Origin: Marinobacter mobilis
GTDB taxonomy: Bacteria; Pseudomonadota; Gammaproteobacteria; Pseudomonadales; Oleiphilaceae
DNA: 64,000 bases
NCBI RefSeq assembly: GCF_900106945.1
Contig: NZ_FNNE01000002.1
Location: forward strand, 62,001-126,000
Reading direction: 5' to 3'
The notes under the pieces are model-generated. The model made no database searches and was not told where the DNA came from. It saw only the letters and a list, made by a program, of their open reading frames with translations. The position numbers and the translations under genes were made by a program. Positions 51,633 through 60,783 of this stretch are shown here, piece after piece; position 1 is the first letter of the stretch, and each line of letters starts with the position of its first letter.

Positions 51633-53651
51633 ATGGGGCAGACCGCATCAGCCAATCCGGCCGATATGGCCGCACGCCGCGAAGCGATGGTAGCCAATCA
51701 GGTGGCCGGTCGTGGTATTCGGACGCCGGCGATTCTTGATGCGATGACCTCGGTGCGGCGGGAAGCTTTTATGCCGCTGGATCTGCGGGAATTTGCCTAC
51801 GATGACACCGCACTGTTGGTGGGGCCTGGGCAGTTGATGCCCCAGCCCTATCTGGTTGCCCTGATGATCGACGCGCTGGGTCTGGCTGGCGGCGAAACGG
51901 TGCTCGATGTCGGCGCTGGCTCCGGTTATCTGGCCGCGGTTCTGGCCAGAATGGCGGCTCGGGTGGTCAGCATTGAGCGTCAGCCCGCGTTGTGCGCCCG
52001 GGCCCGGAGTGTATTGGCTGAGGAGGGCGTCGACAATGTTGACGTGGTGCTCGGCGATGCTGCCACGGGGTGTCCTTCACAGGCGCCTTTTGATGCCATT
52101 CTGGTCACCAGCGGCAGCCCGAAACCTCCGCAGGCTCTGCTCCATCAACTGAAAGTTGGGGGGCGCCTGGTTATTCCCCTGGGCAGCAATGCCCGTATCC
52201 AGGAGCTGGTCTGCATCACCCGTGAGGGCGAGCAGGATTTTCGCTACAGCGACCTGGCCGACGTCAATTTCATGCCGTTGAGAGCCGCTTTTGGTTGGTC
52301 GTCGGAGGATCTCAGTGTCTGCACGCCGTTCGGCGAGTGGGTGCAGCGGGATCGTGAGACCTCGCTGTCCCAGCGCATTGCCGACGCTGCGCTGAGTTTT
52401 GACAGCGTGGACCAGATGCCGCTGGAAGGCTTGCTTGAACGGATTGGCGATTCACGGATTGTACTGCTGGGGGAGGCGAGCCACGGCTCCTCTGAGTTCT
52501 ATCTGGCCCGGGCGCAGATCACCCGGGCCCTGATTGAGCAAAAGGGGTTTTCATTCGTGGCGATTGAAGGCGACTGGCCGGATGCTGCCCAGGTTGACCA
52601 TTATGTGCGCCATGCCGAATACCCGGCGTCGGAGTGGACGGCGTTTGCCCGCTTTCCTACCTGGATGTGGCGTAACGAGGAGTTCCGTGGTTTTGTCGAC
52701 TGGCTGCGCAGTCATAACGGGGGCCTGCCCGCCGAGCAGCGGGTGGCCTTTCACGGGCTGGACCTCTACAGCCTCTATAGCTCAATTCAGTCGATTCTGG
52801 AGTACCTCGATGAGGTGGATCCGGAAACCGCTGCCGTAGCCCGTGAACGCTATGGCTGTCTGACGCCCTATCAGTCTGATCCGGCGGCTTACTCGCGGGC
52901 GGCACTGAACCCTCACTACCACTCCTGTGAAGAGTCTGTGCTGGCAATGCTCAGCGAGATACAGCAGCGTCATCGTCATTACGCGGAACATGACGGTGAC
53001 CGTTTCCTCAATACCGTGCAGAACGCCCGTTTGGTGGCCAATGCGGAGGAGTACTACCGAACCCTGTTTTATGGTTCCCGCAGTGCCTGGAACATGCGTG
53101 ATACTCACATGTTTGAAACCCTGGAAAACCTGTTGCAACACCACCGTGAAGGCAGTCGCGTTGTGGTCTGGGCGCACAATTCACACGTCGGTGATTCCGA
53201 CGCAACGGAGATGGCGTTACGGGGGGAGTTCAACATCGGGCGGCTTTGCCGGGCCCGCTATGGCCGTGAGGTGTACAGCATAGGCTTCGGCACATACAGT
53301 GGCACCGTCGCTGCTGCCTCGGACTGGAATCGACCCATGGAAATCAAGCAGGTACACCCGGCGCTGGAGGGCAGTATCGAGGCGCTGTGTCATCAATGCG
53401 GCGTTGCCCGTTTCCTGCTGCCCCTGCGTCAGGGTGACCCGATGTTGCTGAACGGATTGGCTACCCGCCACCTGGAACGGGCGATCGGAGTGATCTACCG
53501 TCCTGAAACTGAGCGTCAGAGCCATTACTTCGAGACCCGGCTTCCGGACCAGTTTGACGAGTACGTGTGGTTCGATGAGACCCGGGCGGTGACGCCACTG
53601 GTGACCGAGTCGCTCAGTGGCTGTCCGGATACCTATCCGTTTGGTGTTTAA
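51633..53651 (+). CDS. Fusion: PIMT-like methyltransferase + erythromycin esterase-like hydrolase
   Basis: 672 residues from ATG 51633 (AGGAGG upstream). Residues ~1-225 are an L-isoaspartyl O-methyltransferase-like domain: VRREAFMP, SAM motif LDVGAGSGYLA (91-101), LKVGGRLVIPLG. Its active-site loop reads GPGQLMPQP where canonical PIMT has GQTISQP, so Thr and Ser are lost. Residues ~270-660 are an erythromycin-esterase (EreA/B-like) domain with GEASHGSSEF (Glu281, His284), AIEGDWPDA and WAHNSHVGD (His515, His518). The C-terminus binds or hydrolyses an ester; the N-terminus could methylate the same or another substrate. No antibiotic genes adjoin, so resistance is not implied. Confidence 0.9.
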   Translation: MGQTASANPADMAARREAMVANQVAGRGIRTPAILDAMTSVRREAFMPLDLREFAYDDTALLVGPGQLMPQPYLVALMIDALGLAGGETVLDVGAGSGYLAAVLARMAARVVSIERQPALCARARSVLAEEGVDNVDVVLGDAATGCPSQAPFDAILVTSGSPKPPQALLHQLKVGGRLVIPLGSNARIQELVCITREGEQDFRYSDLADVNFMPLRAAFGWSSEDLSVCTPFGEWVQRDRETSLSQRIADAALSFDSVDQMPLEGLLERIGDSRIVLLGEASHGSSEFYLARAQITRALIEQKGFSFVAIEGDWPDAAQVDHYVRHAEYPASEWTAFARFPTWMWRNEEFRGFVDWLRSHNGGLPAEQRVAFHGLDLYSLYSSIQSILEYLDEVDPETAAVARERYGCLTPYQSDPAAYSRAALNPHYHSCEESVLAMLSEIQQRHRHYAEHDGDRFLNTVQNARLVANAEEYYRTLFYGSRSAWNMRDTHMFETLENLLQHHREGSRVVVWAHNSHVGDSDATEMALRGEFNIGRLCRARYGREVYSIGFGTYSGTVAAASDWNRPMEIKQVHPALEGSIEALCHQCGVARFLLPLRQGDPMLLNGLATRHLERAIGVIYRPETERQSHYFETRLPDQFDEYVWFDETRAVTPLVTESLSGCPDTYPFGV

Positions 53652-53667
53652 GGGAGCCGGGGGAGTG

Positions 53668-55308
53668 TTACGCCCGTTGTGAAATCCGGAACTCCGCCAC
53701 CATTGCCTGCAGTTCCGCGGCCAGTCGGGCCAGGTCGTTACTTCCTTGGGCCGTGTGATCGGCACCGGTACGGGTCTGTTCTGCGACTTCCACAATGTGG
53801 GTAAGGTTGGCGTTCACCTGATCAGCGGCAACGGATTGTTGCTCCGCGGCACTGGCGATCTGAGTGCCCATGCTGGTGATGTGCTCGACGGCACCGCCAA
53901 TGCGCTCAAGGATGTCGGCCACCTCGATCACCTGATCCCGGCTCAGTTCTACCTCATGCTGGCCGCTTTCCATGGCGGTGACGGCCTTTTCACTCTGCGA
54001 TTGCAGGGCGCTGACCATGGCTTCGATTTCCTCAGTGGAATCCTGGGTGCGGCGAGCCAGCGAGCGCACCTCGTCGGCCACCACGGCAAAGCCACGACCC
54101 TGATCGCCGGCCCTGGCGGCCTCGATTGCGGCGTTCAGTGCCAGCAGGTTGGTCTGCTCGGCAATCTCGTTGATGACCTGGATCACGCGGCCAATGGACT
54201 GACTCTGCTCGGCCAGACTGCGGATTGCATCAGCCACCTGGGTGACCTCGGTGGATAATGCTTCCAGGCGACGCCGGTTGTCCTGCCCTTTTTGGCGGCC
54301 TTCTTCGGATAACTCGTCGGCATTGCCGGCGGCGGACTGGGCTTCGCTGGCGCTGCGGGCTACATCCTGGCTGGCGGCGCTCATCTGATGCATGGCCGTT
54401 GCGACCTGATCGGTCTGTTCAGCCTGGGCGGCAATGGACTGCTGGGTCTGGCTGCTGACCGCTGACATCTCCTCGGCGGCTGAGGCCACCTCCGCCGTGG
54501 CGCCGGAGAGGCGTTGAACCAGGCTGTCCATCTTCTGCAGCATATTGTTGAGTGCAGACGAGGTATCCGAGATTTCGTCAGTGCCGGTGACATCGAGTCG
54601 CAGAGACAGGTCTGAGTTATCCGCGATGCGATTGATCATCTGCTGGAGGTTGTGGATCGGTTGCGATATCGAGCGCCCGATCAGCAGGCCCAGTGTCAGC
54701 ATCACGACCAGCAATGCTGCTGTGCCAATGACAAAGACCGAAACCGTCACCGCATGAACTTCCGTCGTGTGATCACGGATGACGGCGGCTTCCCGCAATT
54801 GAAGCTGCATCAGTTCGTCAATTTTTGCGGTCACCGGATCAATGGTACGGTAGAGCGGGCCATCAATCGCATTCAGCCGGCCGGAAGGGCTGCCATTCAC
54901 CCCGGCCAGCACCTCCAACGCTTCTGCAATCACTTCGTCCGCCGAGCGAAGTGCGCGTTCGGTTTCAGCAACCAGGCGCTGTTCTTCCGCCGTCAGTTCA
55001 TTCTCAGTGTAGTGGCTCCATTCCTGATGGATGGTGTCATTGGCCTGGCGGATGTTGTTGGCGGCCTCATTGCCTGAGATCAGTCCGGCGTTGGCCTTGT
55101 TGACGGCGTCGATGATGAACACCGCGTAGCTGTCAGAAATGGTCTTTAGCTGTTTCAGTGGCACCACCCGGTTGTCGTACAGGCTGGTGACATTTTTCTC
55201 GGCGGTATTGAACGCACTCCAGCCATACAGCGTGATGGCAATGATCGCCAGGACCGGAACGGCATAGGACAACAGCAGACGGGATCGGATCTTGATTCTG
55301 TTTAACAC
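53668..55308 (-). CDS. Methyl-accepting chemotaxis protein, 4HB-type sensor
   Basis: 546 residues from GTG 55308, with AGGAAG upstream; the longer frame adds an unlikely cytoplasmic tail. TM1 ([21 protein letters not shown]), a helical periplasmic domain of ~155 residues (4HB_MCP-like), TM2 ([23 protein letters not shown]), HAMP, and the signalling hairpin tip [35 protein letters not shown]. It has no C-terminal CheR-tethering pentapeptide. Feeds the CheA pathway; ligand unknown. Upstream region also carries the phoD promoter on the other strand. Confidence 0.94.
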   Translation of the reverse strand: MLNRIKIRSRLLLSYAVPVLAIIAITLYGWSAFNTAEKNVTSLYDNRVVPLKQLKTISDSYAVFIIDAVNKANAGLISGNEAANNIRQANDTIHQEWSHYTENELTAEEQRLVAETERALRSADEVIAEALEVLAGVNGSPSGRLNAIDGPLYRTIDPVTAKIDELMQLQLREAAVIRDHTTEVHAVTVSVFVIGTAALLVVMLTLGLLIGRSISQPIHNLQQMINRIADNSDLSLRLDVTGTDEISDTSSALNNMLQKMDSLVQRLSGATAEVASAAEEMSAVSSQTQQSIAAQAEQTDQVATAMHQMSAASQDVARSASEAQSAAGNADELSEEGRQKGQDNRRRLEALSTEVTQVADAIRSLAEQSQSIGRVIQVINEIAEQTNLLALNAAIEAARAGDQGRGFAVVADEVRSLARRTQDSTEEIEAMVSALQSQSEKAVTAMESGQHEVELSRDQVIEVADILERIGGAVEHITSMGTQIASAAEQQSVAADQVNANLTHIVEVAEQTRTGADHTAQGSNDLARLAAELQAMVAEFRISQRA

Positions 55309-55494
55309 CGTTTTCTTCCTGATCGGTTGATGTCTGGCCCCGAACCCGGGGAAAAGCGATCGGTCACCCTGGCGTAGTGGCAGTGCACGCTGCCGGAGCA
55401 GGGACGTATCCGCGCTGACTTGATTGATTATCGGCACCGCAAAACAAAAGTTTAGGGCTGTTGGGCAATTCCTGGCGGGGCAAAAAAGAACACA

Positions 55495-55512
55495 CTGTCA
55501 CGATAATGTCAT
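55495..55512 (+). promoter_or_regulatory. Pho box (PhoB site) upstream of the phosphatase genes
   Basis: CTGTCACGATAATGTCAT: two 7-mers (CTGTCAC, ATGTCAT) separated by 4 AT-rich bases, matching the consensus CTGTCAT-N4-CTGTCAY at 12 of 14 repeat positions. A weaker third repeat AAGTCGC follows at the right spacing (55517-55523). The possible -10 is CAAAAT at 55523-55528. It lies 61 bp before the PhoD start. Confidence 0.8.
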
Positions 55513-55573
55513 GCTAAAGTCGCAAAATTGCACAGATGTACAAATCTTAATCTCTCAAGCAGTGGGATAACGC

Positions 55574-57331
55574 ATGGATCATCGACGCAGAAACATTCTC
55601 AAGGGCCTGGCGGCCACTTCCTTAGGCACAACGCTGGCAGGTTGTATCGGCTCCTCCGGTGGTGATTCCGGGGACTCACCGGTGGATGGATCGGTCGATG
55701 GTTCGGGTGATTTACCCGGTGATGACACCCGCAATCCGGTCGTCGTGGCTTTTGAACATGGGGTCGCGTCCGGGGACCCGCTGGCGGATCGGGTGATTCT
55801 CTGGACCCGGGTCACGCCAACCGAGGCGTTGCCCCGTCAAGTAGGGCCAGTGACCGTACAACTTGTCGTTGCCCGCGACGCGCAGATGACCGACGTCGTT
55901 CATCGCTATCAGGCGGAGACCGGCATCGAACGGGATTTCTGCGTCAAGGTCGATGCCGATGGCCTGCAATCCGATAGCTGGTACTACTACCAATTCAGTG
56001 TTGGCCATGTTCGTTCTCCCATTGGTCGTACCCGGACCTTTCCCGCCGCGGGGGCCGCTGCTGAGCGCAGCCGGTTTGCGGTGGTCTCCTGTTCCAATTA
56101 TGCCTACGGGCTGTTTTCGGTTTACCGGGCAGTGGCTCAGCAGAGCGATCTGGATTTTGTCCTGCACCTTGGTGACTACGTCTACGAGTACGGTCCCGGC
56201 GAATACGGTGATTACCCCGGCCGTGAGCCCCTGCCTGCCCATGAAATGATTACCCTGGATGACTATCGTCAGCGCCACGCCCAGTACAAGGCCGAGGAGG
56301 AATTACAAGGCGTGCATCGTCAGTTTCCCTTGATCTGTATCTGGGATGACCACGAACTGGCCAACGATACCTACCGCGATGGTGCGGAGAATCATACTGA
56401 AGCCAGTGAAGGCAGCTGGCAGGACCGGCGCGTTGCTGCGGTTCGTGCCTACTTCGAGTGGATGCCGGTCAGGCAACTGCCCATGAACAACGAACGGCTC
56501 TGGCGCCAGTTTGCCTTTGGTGATCTGATCGACCTGTTCATGATGGATACCCGTCTGGAAGGTCGCGATGTGCAGGTCGACAGCCCGCTGTCGGTGGATC
56601 GCAGTAACCCGGATCGCCGCCTGGTCAGTGAAGAGCAGATGCAGTGGCTGCAGGGCGGTCTGACGGGGTCATCGGCCCACTGGCGGTTTATCGGCCAGCA
56701 GGTGATGTTTGCTGAACTCAATATTGCCCGCACGGTAGTGGAGGCGGGGACGTTAGGACTGCCTGCACCGGACGCCCTCAATGACCAGTTGGTGGTCCTG
56801 AACGTGGACCAGTGGGACGGCTATGTGGCGGATCGCGATCGTATCCTTCAGACCCTGGATGACAACGGCATTGATAACACGGTGATCCTGACCGGTGATA
56901 TCCATACTTCCTGGGCGAACGAAATCTACGTCGACAATTCGCTGATCGGCAATGTGCTGACCTCGCCGGTCGCTGCGGAATTTGTGGCGCCGTCGGTGAC
57001 GTCGCCAGGTCTTGAAGAACCCCTGGGCGAGCCGGGTGCTGACTTGGCGGCGGTCGCTGTTTCTCTGGTTAACCCTCACATGAAGTATGTCGAGCTGAAA
57101 TCCCGCGGTTTTGTGCTGATGGATGTCACCCGGGAGCGGGCTCAGGCGGAGTACTACTACGTGGCCAGCATCTCAGAGCCTGATCGTATGGGGGAGCTGG
57201 ACGCCGCGAAAACCAAAGTGGTCGGTGTTGACAGTGGCAGCAGCCGGATCTACGAAGATCGCCAGCTGTCTTTCCCGCGCGCGGTGCGAACGGCGCTGTT
57301 TAATCCCAGGATTCAGGACCAGATTGGTTAA
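55574..57331 (+). CDS. phoD: PhoD-type alkaline phosphatase/phosphodiesterase
   Basis: 585 residues. Tat signal HRRRNILKGLAATSLGTTLAGC with Cys24 in a lipobox-like LAGC, so it may be a Tat-exported lipoprotein. PhoD motifs: FEHGVASGDPLADRVILWTRVTP, VSCSNYAYG, LHLGDYVYEYGPGEYG, LICIWDDHELANDTYRDGAENH, RFIGQQVMF, and VILTGDIHTSW. The Asp/His residues form the calcium-iron active site by family knowledge. It hydrolyses phosphomono- and diesters in the periplasm. Behind a Pho box and followed 12 bp later by PhoX, so both should be induced by phosphate starvation. Confidence 0.93.
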   Translation: MDHRRRNILKGLAATSLGTTLAGCIGSSGGDSGDSPVDGSVDGSGDLPGDDTRNPVVVAFEHGVASGDPLADRVILWTRVTPTEALPRQVGPVTVQLVVARDAQMTDVVHRYQAETGIERDFCVKVDADGLQSDSWYYYQFSVGHVRSPIGRTRTFPAAGAAAERSRFAVVSCSNYAYGLFSVYRAVAQQSDLDFVLHLGDYVYEYGPGEYGDYPGREPLPAHEMITLDDYRQRHAQYKAEEELQGVHRQFPLICIWDDHELANDTYRDGAENHTEASEGSWQDRRVAAVRAYFEWMPVRQLPMNNERLWRQFAFGDLIDLFMMDTRLEGRDVQVDSPLSVDRSNPDRRLVSEEQMQWLQGGLTGSSAHWRFIGQQVMFAELNIARTVVEAGTLGLPAPDALNDQLVVLNVDQWDGYVADRDRILQTLDDNGIDNTVILTGDIHTSWANEIYVDNSLIGNVLTSPVAAEFVAPSVTSPGLEEPLGEPGADLAAVAVSLVNPHMKYVELKSRGFVLMDVTRERAQAEYYYVASISEPDRMGELDAAKTKVVGVDSGSSRIYEDRQLSFPRAVRTALFNPRIQDQIG

Positions 57332-57343
57332 TTGGAGACGATC

Positions 57344-58807
57344 ATGTCGAAGAAGTCGGATATTCAACAGGTCCAGAAGCATCTCGTTTCCCTGGACGGC
57401 CAGAGCCGTCGGGCCTTTTTGCGTGCCATGTTCTACACCGCCGGAGCGGTGGGCTCGGCGTCATGGCTGGTGGGCTGTGGTGGCGGCGACAGCGTGCAGG
57501 GTGACAGTCTGACGCCGACGCCGGCAGACCCGGTCACTCCGGTGGTACCGACACCGCCGCCGGAAGAGCCGGGGCTGGTTGGCCGGTTTGCTGACCTCGG
57601 GCCGCTGGAAGATCCCGATATCTACGGTGTGCGTTCGCCGGCCGGGTTCACCACCCGTGTTGTCGCGATCAATAACGAGCTGCCCCAGCCCAACGGCATG
57701 GCAGCCGCCAGCCCCACTCCCGGGGGGATAGGCAACCGGCCGTGGCACATCTTCCCCGACGGCGCCGGTGTGGTGCCGCGGGACAACGGCGGCTGGATTT
57801 ACATCAGCAACAGTGAAGTACCGGGGATTGGCTCACTTGGCTTCACCTTCCCGGCACTTTCTGGGCTGACCAACATTATTGAACAATTCACGCCGGGTCT
57901 GGCCCAGGTCGGTACGCTGGTGTTTGATCCGGATGGCACCATTGTCGATTCCTACACCATCCTTACCGGTACCACCTTCAACTGCGCTGGGTGTGTCACG
58001 CCCTGGAAAACCTGGCTGTCCTGCGAGGAGTTTCCCAATGGTCAGGTCTGGGAGTGCGATCCATTCCAGGCCGGTGAAGGGCTGGCGCGGCCGACGTTGG
58101 GGTTTTTCTCCCACGAAGCGGTGGCCATCGACCCCAACGAGCGCCTGCTGTACCTGACCGAAGATATGCCCGATGGCCGGTTCTACCGTTGGGTACCGGA
58201 CCCTGCTGACTGGCCGGAAGGTGCTGAGCGTGCAGCGCTGCAGGCTGGCCGCCTGCAGGTTATGGCGGTCGGAGGTGATGGTGTGGAGGGCGCGTTGACA
58301 TCGCCGCAGCCGATCACCTGGATCGACGCCCGGAACCCGCACCTGCCGCAAAATGAGCACCGGATTGCCGAATCTACCGCGTTCGACGGTGGCGAAGGGG
58401 TCTGGTACTTCAATGGCATCGTCTATTTTGCCACCAAGGGTGACAACCGTATCTGGGCTGTCGACATTGCCGCCCAGACCGTTGAGATTATCTATGATCT
58501 GGCAACCGCCGAAGCGCCGAATAATATCCTTTCCGGCGTCGACAACCTGTTTGTCACCAACCAGGGCGATGTGCTGGTAGCCGAAGACGGCGGCGACATG
58601 CAGATCGTGGCGATTCTTCCCGACCGGACGCTGAAGCCGATTGTGCAGGTTGTTGGTCAGGACGCGTCGGAAATTGCCGGGGTCGCGTTCTCGCCGGATG
58701 GCCGTCGCATGTATTTTACCTCGGACCGCGGTGGCCGTAATGGCTTTGGTGGTTTCACCAACGGACTTGGCATGGTGTACGAGGTATTGCTGCCAGACTC
58801 GCTTTGA
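57344..58807 (+). CDS. PhoX-family (DUF839) phosphatase
   Basis: 487 residues from ATG 57344 with GGAG 6 nt upstream. Tat signal SRRAFLRAMFYTAGAVG and lipobox-like LVGC (Cys45). DUF839/PhoX signatures: PNGMAAA, PRDNGGWIYISNSEV, the CAGCVTPWKTWLSCEEF motif, FFSHEAVAIDPNERLLYLTED, and a C-terminal FSPDGRRMYFTSDRGG. PhoX phosphatases use calcium and iron. Lies in an operon with phoD under the Pho box. It is shorter than classical PhoX (~650), so it belongs to the compact subgroup. Confidence 0.9.
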   Translation: MSKKSDIQQVQKHLVSLDGQSRRAFLRAMFYTAGAVGSASWLVGCGGGDSVQGDSLTPTPADPVTPVVPTPPPEEPGLVGRFADLGPLEDPDIYGVRSPAGFTTRVVAINNELPQPNGMAAASPTPGGIGNRPWHIFPDGAGVVPRDNGGWIYISNSEVPGIGSLGFTFPALSGLTNIIEQFTPGLAQVGTLVFDPDGTIVDSYTILTGTTFNCAGCVTPWKTWLSCEEFPNGQVWECDPFQAGEGLARPTLGFFSHEAVAIDPNERLLYLTEDMPDGRFYRWVPDPADWPEGAERAALQAGRLQVMAVGGDGVEGALTSPQPITWIDARNPHLPQNEHRIAESTAFDGGEGVWYFNGIVYFATKGDNRIWAVDIAAQTVEIIYDLATAEAPNNILSGVDNLFVTNQGDVLVAEDGGDMQIVAILPDRTLKPIVQVVGQDASEIAGVAFSPDGRRMYFTSDRGGRNGFGGFTNGLGMVYEVLLPDSL

Positions 58808-58851
58808 GCCTGGCTGAACGTCGGCAGTTACTGTCGGGGCAGGGTGTTTGT

Positions 58852-58876
58852 TAAACGTGGTAAAATGTCACGTTTA
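58852..58876. promoter_or_regulatory. Perfect 8-bp inverted repeat, operator candidate
   Basis: TAAACGTG (58852-58859) and CACGTTTA (58869-58876) with a 9-nt spacer containing TAAAAT, a possible -10. It lies in the 224-bp gap after the PhoX gene and about 155 bp before the small gene at 59032. Symmetric AT-leaning arms suggest a protein-binding site. Confidence 0.45.
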
Positions 58877-59031
58877 TAGCGGAACCTGTGACGATGTTCT
58901 GGCGTTCCTTTTCAGATACGGACGATGGAGGAATGGAACTCTGAGGGGGCGCCCCGGGGCTTGATAGCTAGTTTGGCTATTTGAAACGGGGAGCACCGCG
59001 GCAACCCGATTCATACGATTGAGAGCGTTCT

Positions 59032-59328
59032 ATGCTTAATAACAACAATGTCCCGCAGCCTTTTCCTTCAGAGCGGTTTCTGGAAACGCATCTGGGCTGG
59101 TTCGCCATGACCCGAGAGAAGAATGATTTGGGCCCCTTTGCCACCCGTGGCGAAGCGGAAGAGGCGCTTCGCGCTCACATACGGGTATTTGCCGGGCTCA
59201 ATGACCGGGAACTGAATCCGGTCTATCACGGTATCGGGGTTCACGACTCCAGTCACTGTACGAAAACCCACTGTGCCCGCTGCATTGATGAGAAGGCGTT
59301 CATGCAGGGCGTTGTATTTTTCGAGTAA
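59032..59328 (+). CDS. DUF6316-like small protein, 98 aa
   Basis: Starts at ATG 59032 with GAGAG upstream. The pattern GWFAMTREKNDLGPFATRGEAEEALRAHI matches small proteins I recall as DUF6316 in pseudomonads and relatives. A C-terminal Cys/His cluster (HCTKTHCARC) could bind metal. No function is known. Followed by a hairpin. Confidence 0.72.
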   Translation: MLNNNNVPQPFPSERFLETHLGWFAMTREKNDLGPFATRGEAEEALRAHIRVFAGLNDRELNPVYHGIGVHDSSHCTKTHCARCIDEKAFMQGVVFFE

Positions 59329-59330
59329 CG

Positions 59331-59354
59331 CGGGACGGCTGCCCGGCCGTCCCG
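59331..59354. terminator. Hairpin between convergent genes
   Basis: Perfect 8-bp stem CGGGACGG / CCGTCCCG with an 8-nt loop, 2 bases after the small gene's stop and 26 bases beyond the fetB end. No clean T run on either side; probably serves as a shared transcription end. Confidence 0.5.
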
Positions 59355-59380
59355 GCGCCTTTCCCGCGAATTGCCTGGGC

Positions 59381-60187
59381 CTAGCGCTCTTTCTCTTCGG
59401 TGAATCGGTCCAGTCTTAACCGGTGACGGTCATCAAACAGTTGCTTCAGGGTCAGCCGGGAGGCCGTCAGGATGCCAATGCTGGTCCCGGCGGCAATCAA
59501 CAGGATGATCAGGATCTGGTAGCTGACGGCGTTGACCGGATCGGCGCCAGCGAGCAGTTGCCCGGTCATCATGCCGGGCAGGCTGACAATGCCACTGGCG
59601 GCCATCATGTTGATCACCGGAATCAGCCCCTGCCGGATGCCATCGCGGCGAATGGTATGGGAAGCCTCCTGCCAGCTCTCGCCCAGGGCAAGCCGCTCTT
59701 CCAGCATGGCCCGTTGCTGATGGGCACCTTCCAGAATACGACTGATGGTCAGGGCTATGGCGGTCATGGTATTGCCAAGCATCATGCCCAGGAAGGGAAT
59801 GGCGAAGCGGGGGTGATACCAGGGGTCGTGATCGATCATCACCAGCAGCGCAAGCAGGGTCAGAGAAAACGAGCCGGCCGCCATCGCAAACAGGCCGTTG
59901 CGCCACTCGGCGATCGTATGACGGCGGTAGTGCTGTCTGGCCATCACTTCCCTCCCGGCAGCCAGCAGCATTACCAGCGATACCAGCAGCACCCAGTAGG
60001 GCGTGACGTTTTCAAACAGCGCCTTGAGTACCAGCCCGATCAGCGCCAGTTGCAGGCTCATGCGGGCCATGCCAACGAGCAGGCCATTGGCGCTCCGTTT
60101 GCTCAGGGGGCGCACGAAACCGGCAACGGCCACGACCATCAATGCGGCCAGGCCAAGGTCAAACAGGCTGAGTTCGGGTCCGTTCAC
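59381..60187 (-). CDS. fetB: FetB-type iron exporter permease
   Basis: 268 residues, about seven hydrophobic helices. MARMSLQLALIGLVLKALFE, FLGMMLGNTMTAIALTISRILEG and GIVSLPGMMTGQLLAGADPVNAVSYQILIILLIA are hallmarks of the FetB/YbbM permease family. With FetA it exports iron and protects from oxidative stress in E. coli. Overlaps fetA by 4 nt. Confidence 0.92.
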   Translation of the reverse strand: MNGPELSLFDLGLAALMVVAVAGFVRPLSKRSANGLLVGMARMSLQLALIGLVLKALFENVTPYWVLLVSLVMLLAAGREVMARQHYRRHTIAEWRNGLFAMAAGSFSLTLLALLVMIDHDPWYHPRFAIPFLGMMLGNTMTAIALTISRILEGAHQQRAMLEERLALGESWQEASHTIRRDGIRQGLIPVINMMAASGIVSLPGMMTGQLLAGADPVNAVSYQILIILLIAAGTSIGILTASRLTLKQLFDDRHRLRLDRFTEEKER

Positions 60188-60783
60188 TGGCTGTCTCCCT
60201 GATCGATAACGTGGCCGTCCTGGATTTGCCAGTGGCGGTCGGCCATGCGCTGGCGCTGAGCCGGGTCATGGCTGGTCATGATCAGCAGGCCCGCTTCCTC
60301 CTTGCACCAGCCGGTCAGCATGTCTTCCATCAGACTCGTCCGGTCAGGGTCCAGGTTGGCGCAGGGCTCATCCAGCAACAGGACTTTCGGTCGGCGGTCG
60401 AAGGCCCGCAACACCGCCAGCCGCTGCTTTTCGCCGCTGGAGAGATATTGTGGATCCCGGCCCAGAATCGCCGGGTCCAGCCCCAACTGTTCGACGGCGG
60501 CTTGCCGGGGATGGCTGAAGTGGTCTCCGACCGATGGGAGCCACCAATGGCTTTCCGGAGGGACCAGCATTACTTGCCGGCGCCATTCAGGGCCGGAAAA
60601 CCCGTTCACCGGCTGCTGATCCAGCTGAATGCTGCCCTGCCATGGAATCAGGTCTGCGAGGATGCGCAGGAAGTAGCTCTTGCCGGACCCTGACGGCCCA
60701 CTCAGCAGCACCCGTTCGCCAGCGTTGGCTGTCAGGTGGTCAGCCTTGATGATATCGGTCTGGATGGACTGGAGTTCAAGCAT
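60184..60783 (-). CDS. fetA: FetA-type ABC transporter ATP-binding protein
   Basis: 199 residues. Walker A GPSGSGKS (29-36), Q-loop PPESHWWLPSV, signature LSSGEKQRLAVLRAF, Walker B VLLLDEPCANLD, and H-loop TSHD. Compact size matches FetA/YbbL. Its ATG lies inside the last 8 bases of the Lrp gene, and its end overlaps fetB by 4 nt, so all three are probably co-translated from one message. Confidence 0.92.
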   Translation of the reverse strand: MLELQSIQTDIIKADHLTANAGERVLLSGPSGSGKSYFLRILADLIPWQGSIQLDQQPVNGFSGPEWRRQVMLVPPESHWWLPSVGDHFSHPRQAAVEQLGLDPAILGRDPQYLSSGEKQRLAVLRAFDRRPKVLLLDEPCANLDPDRTSLMEDMLTGWCKEEAGLLIMTSHDPAQRQRMADRHWQIQDGHVIDQGDSQ

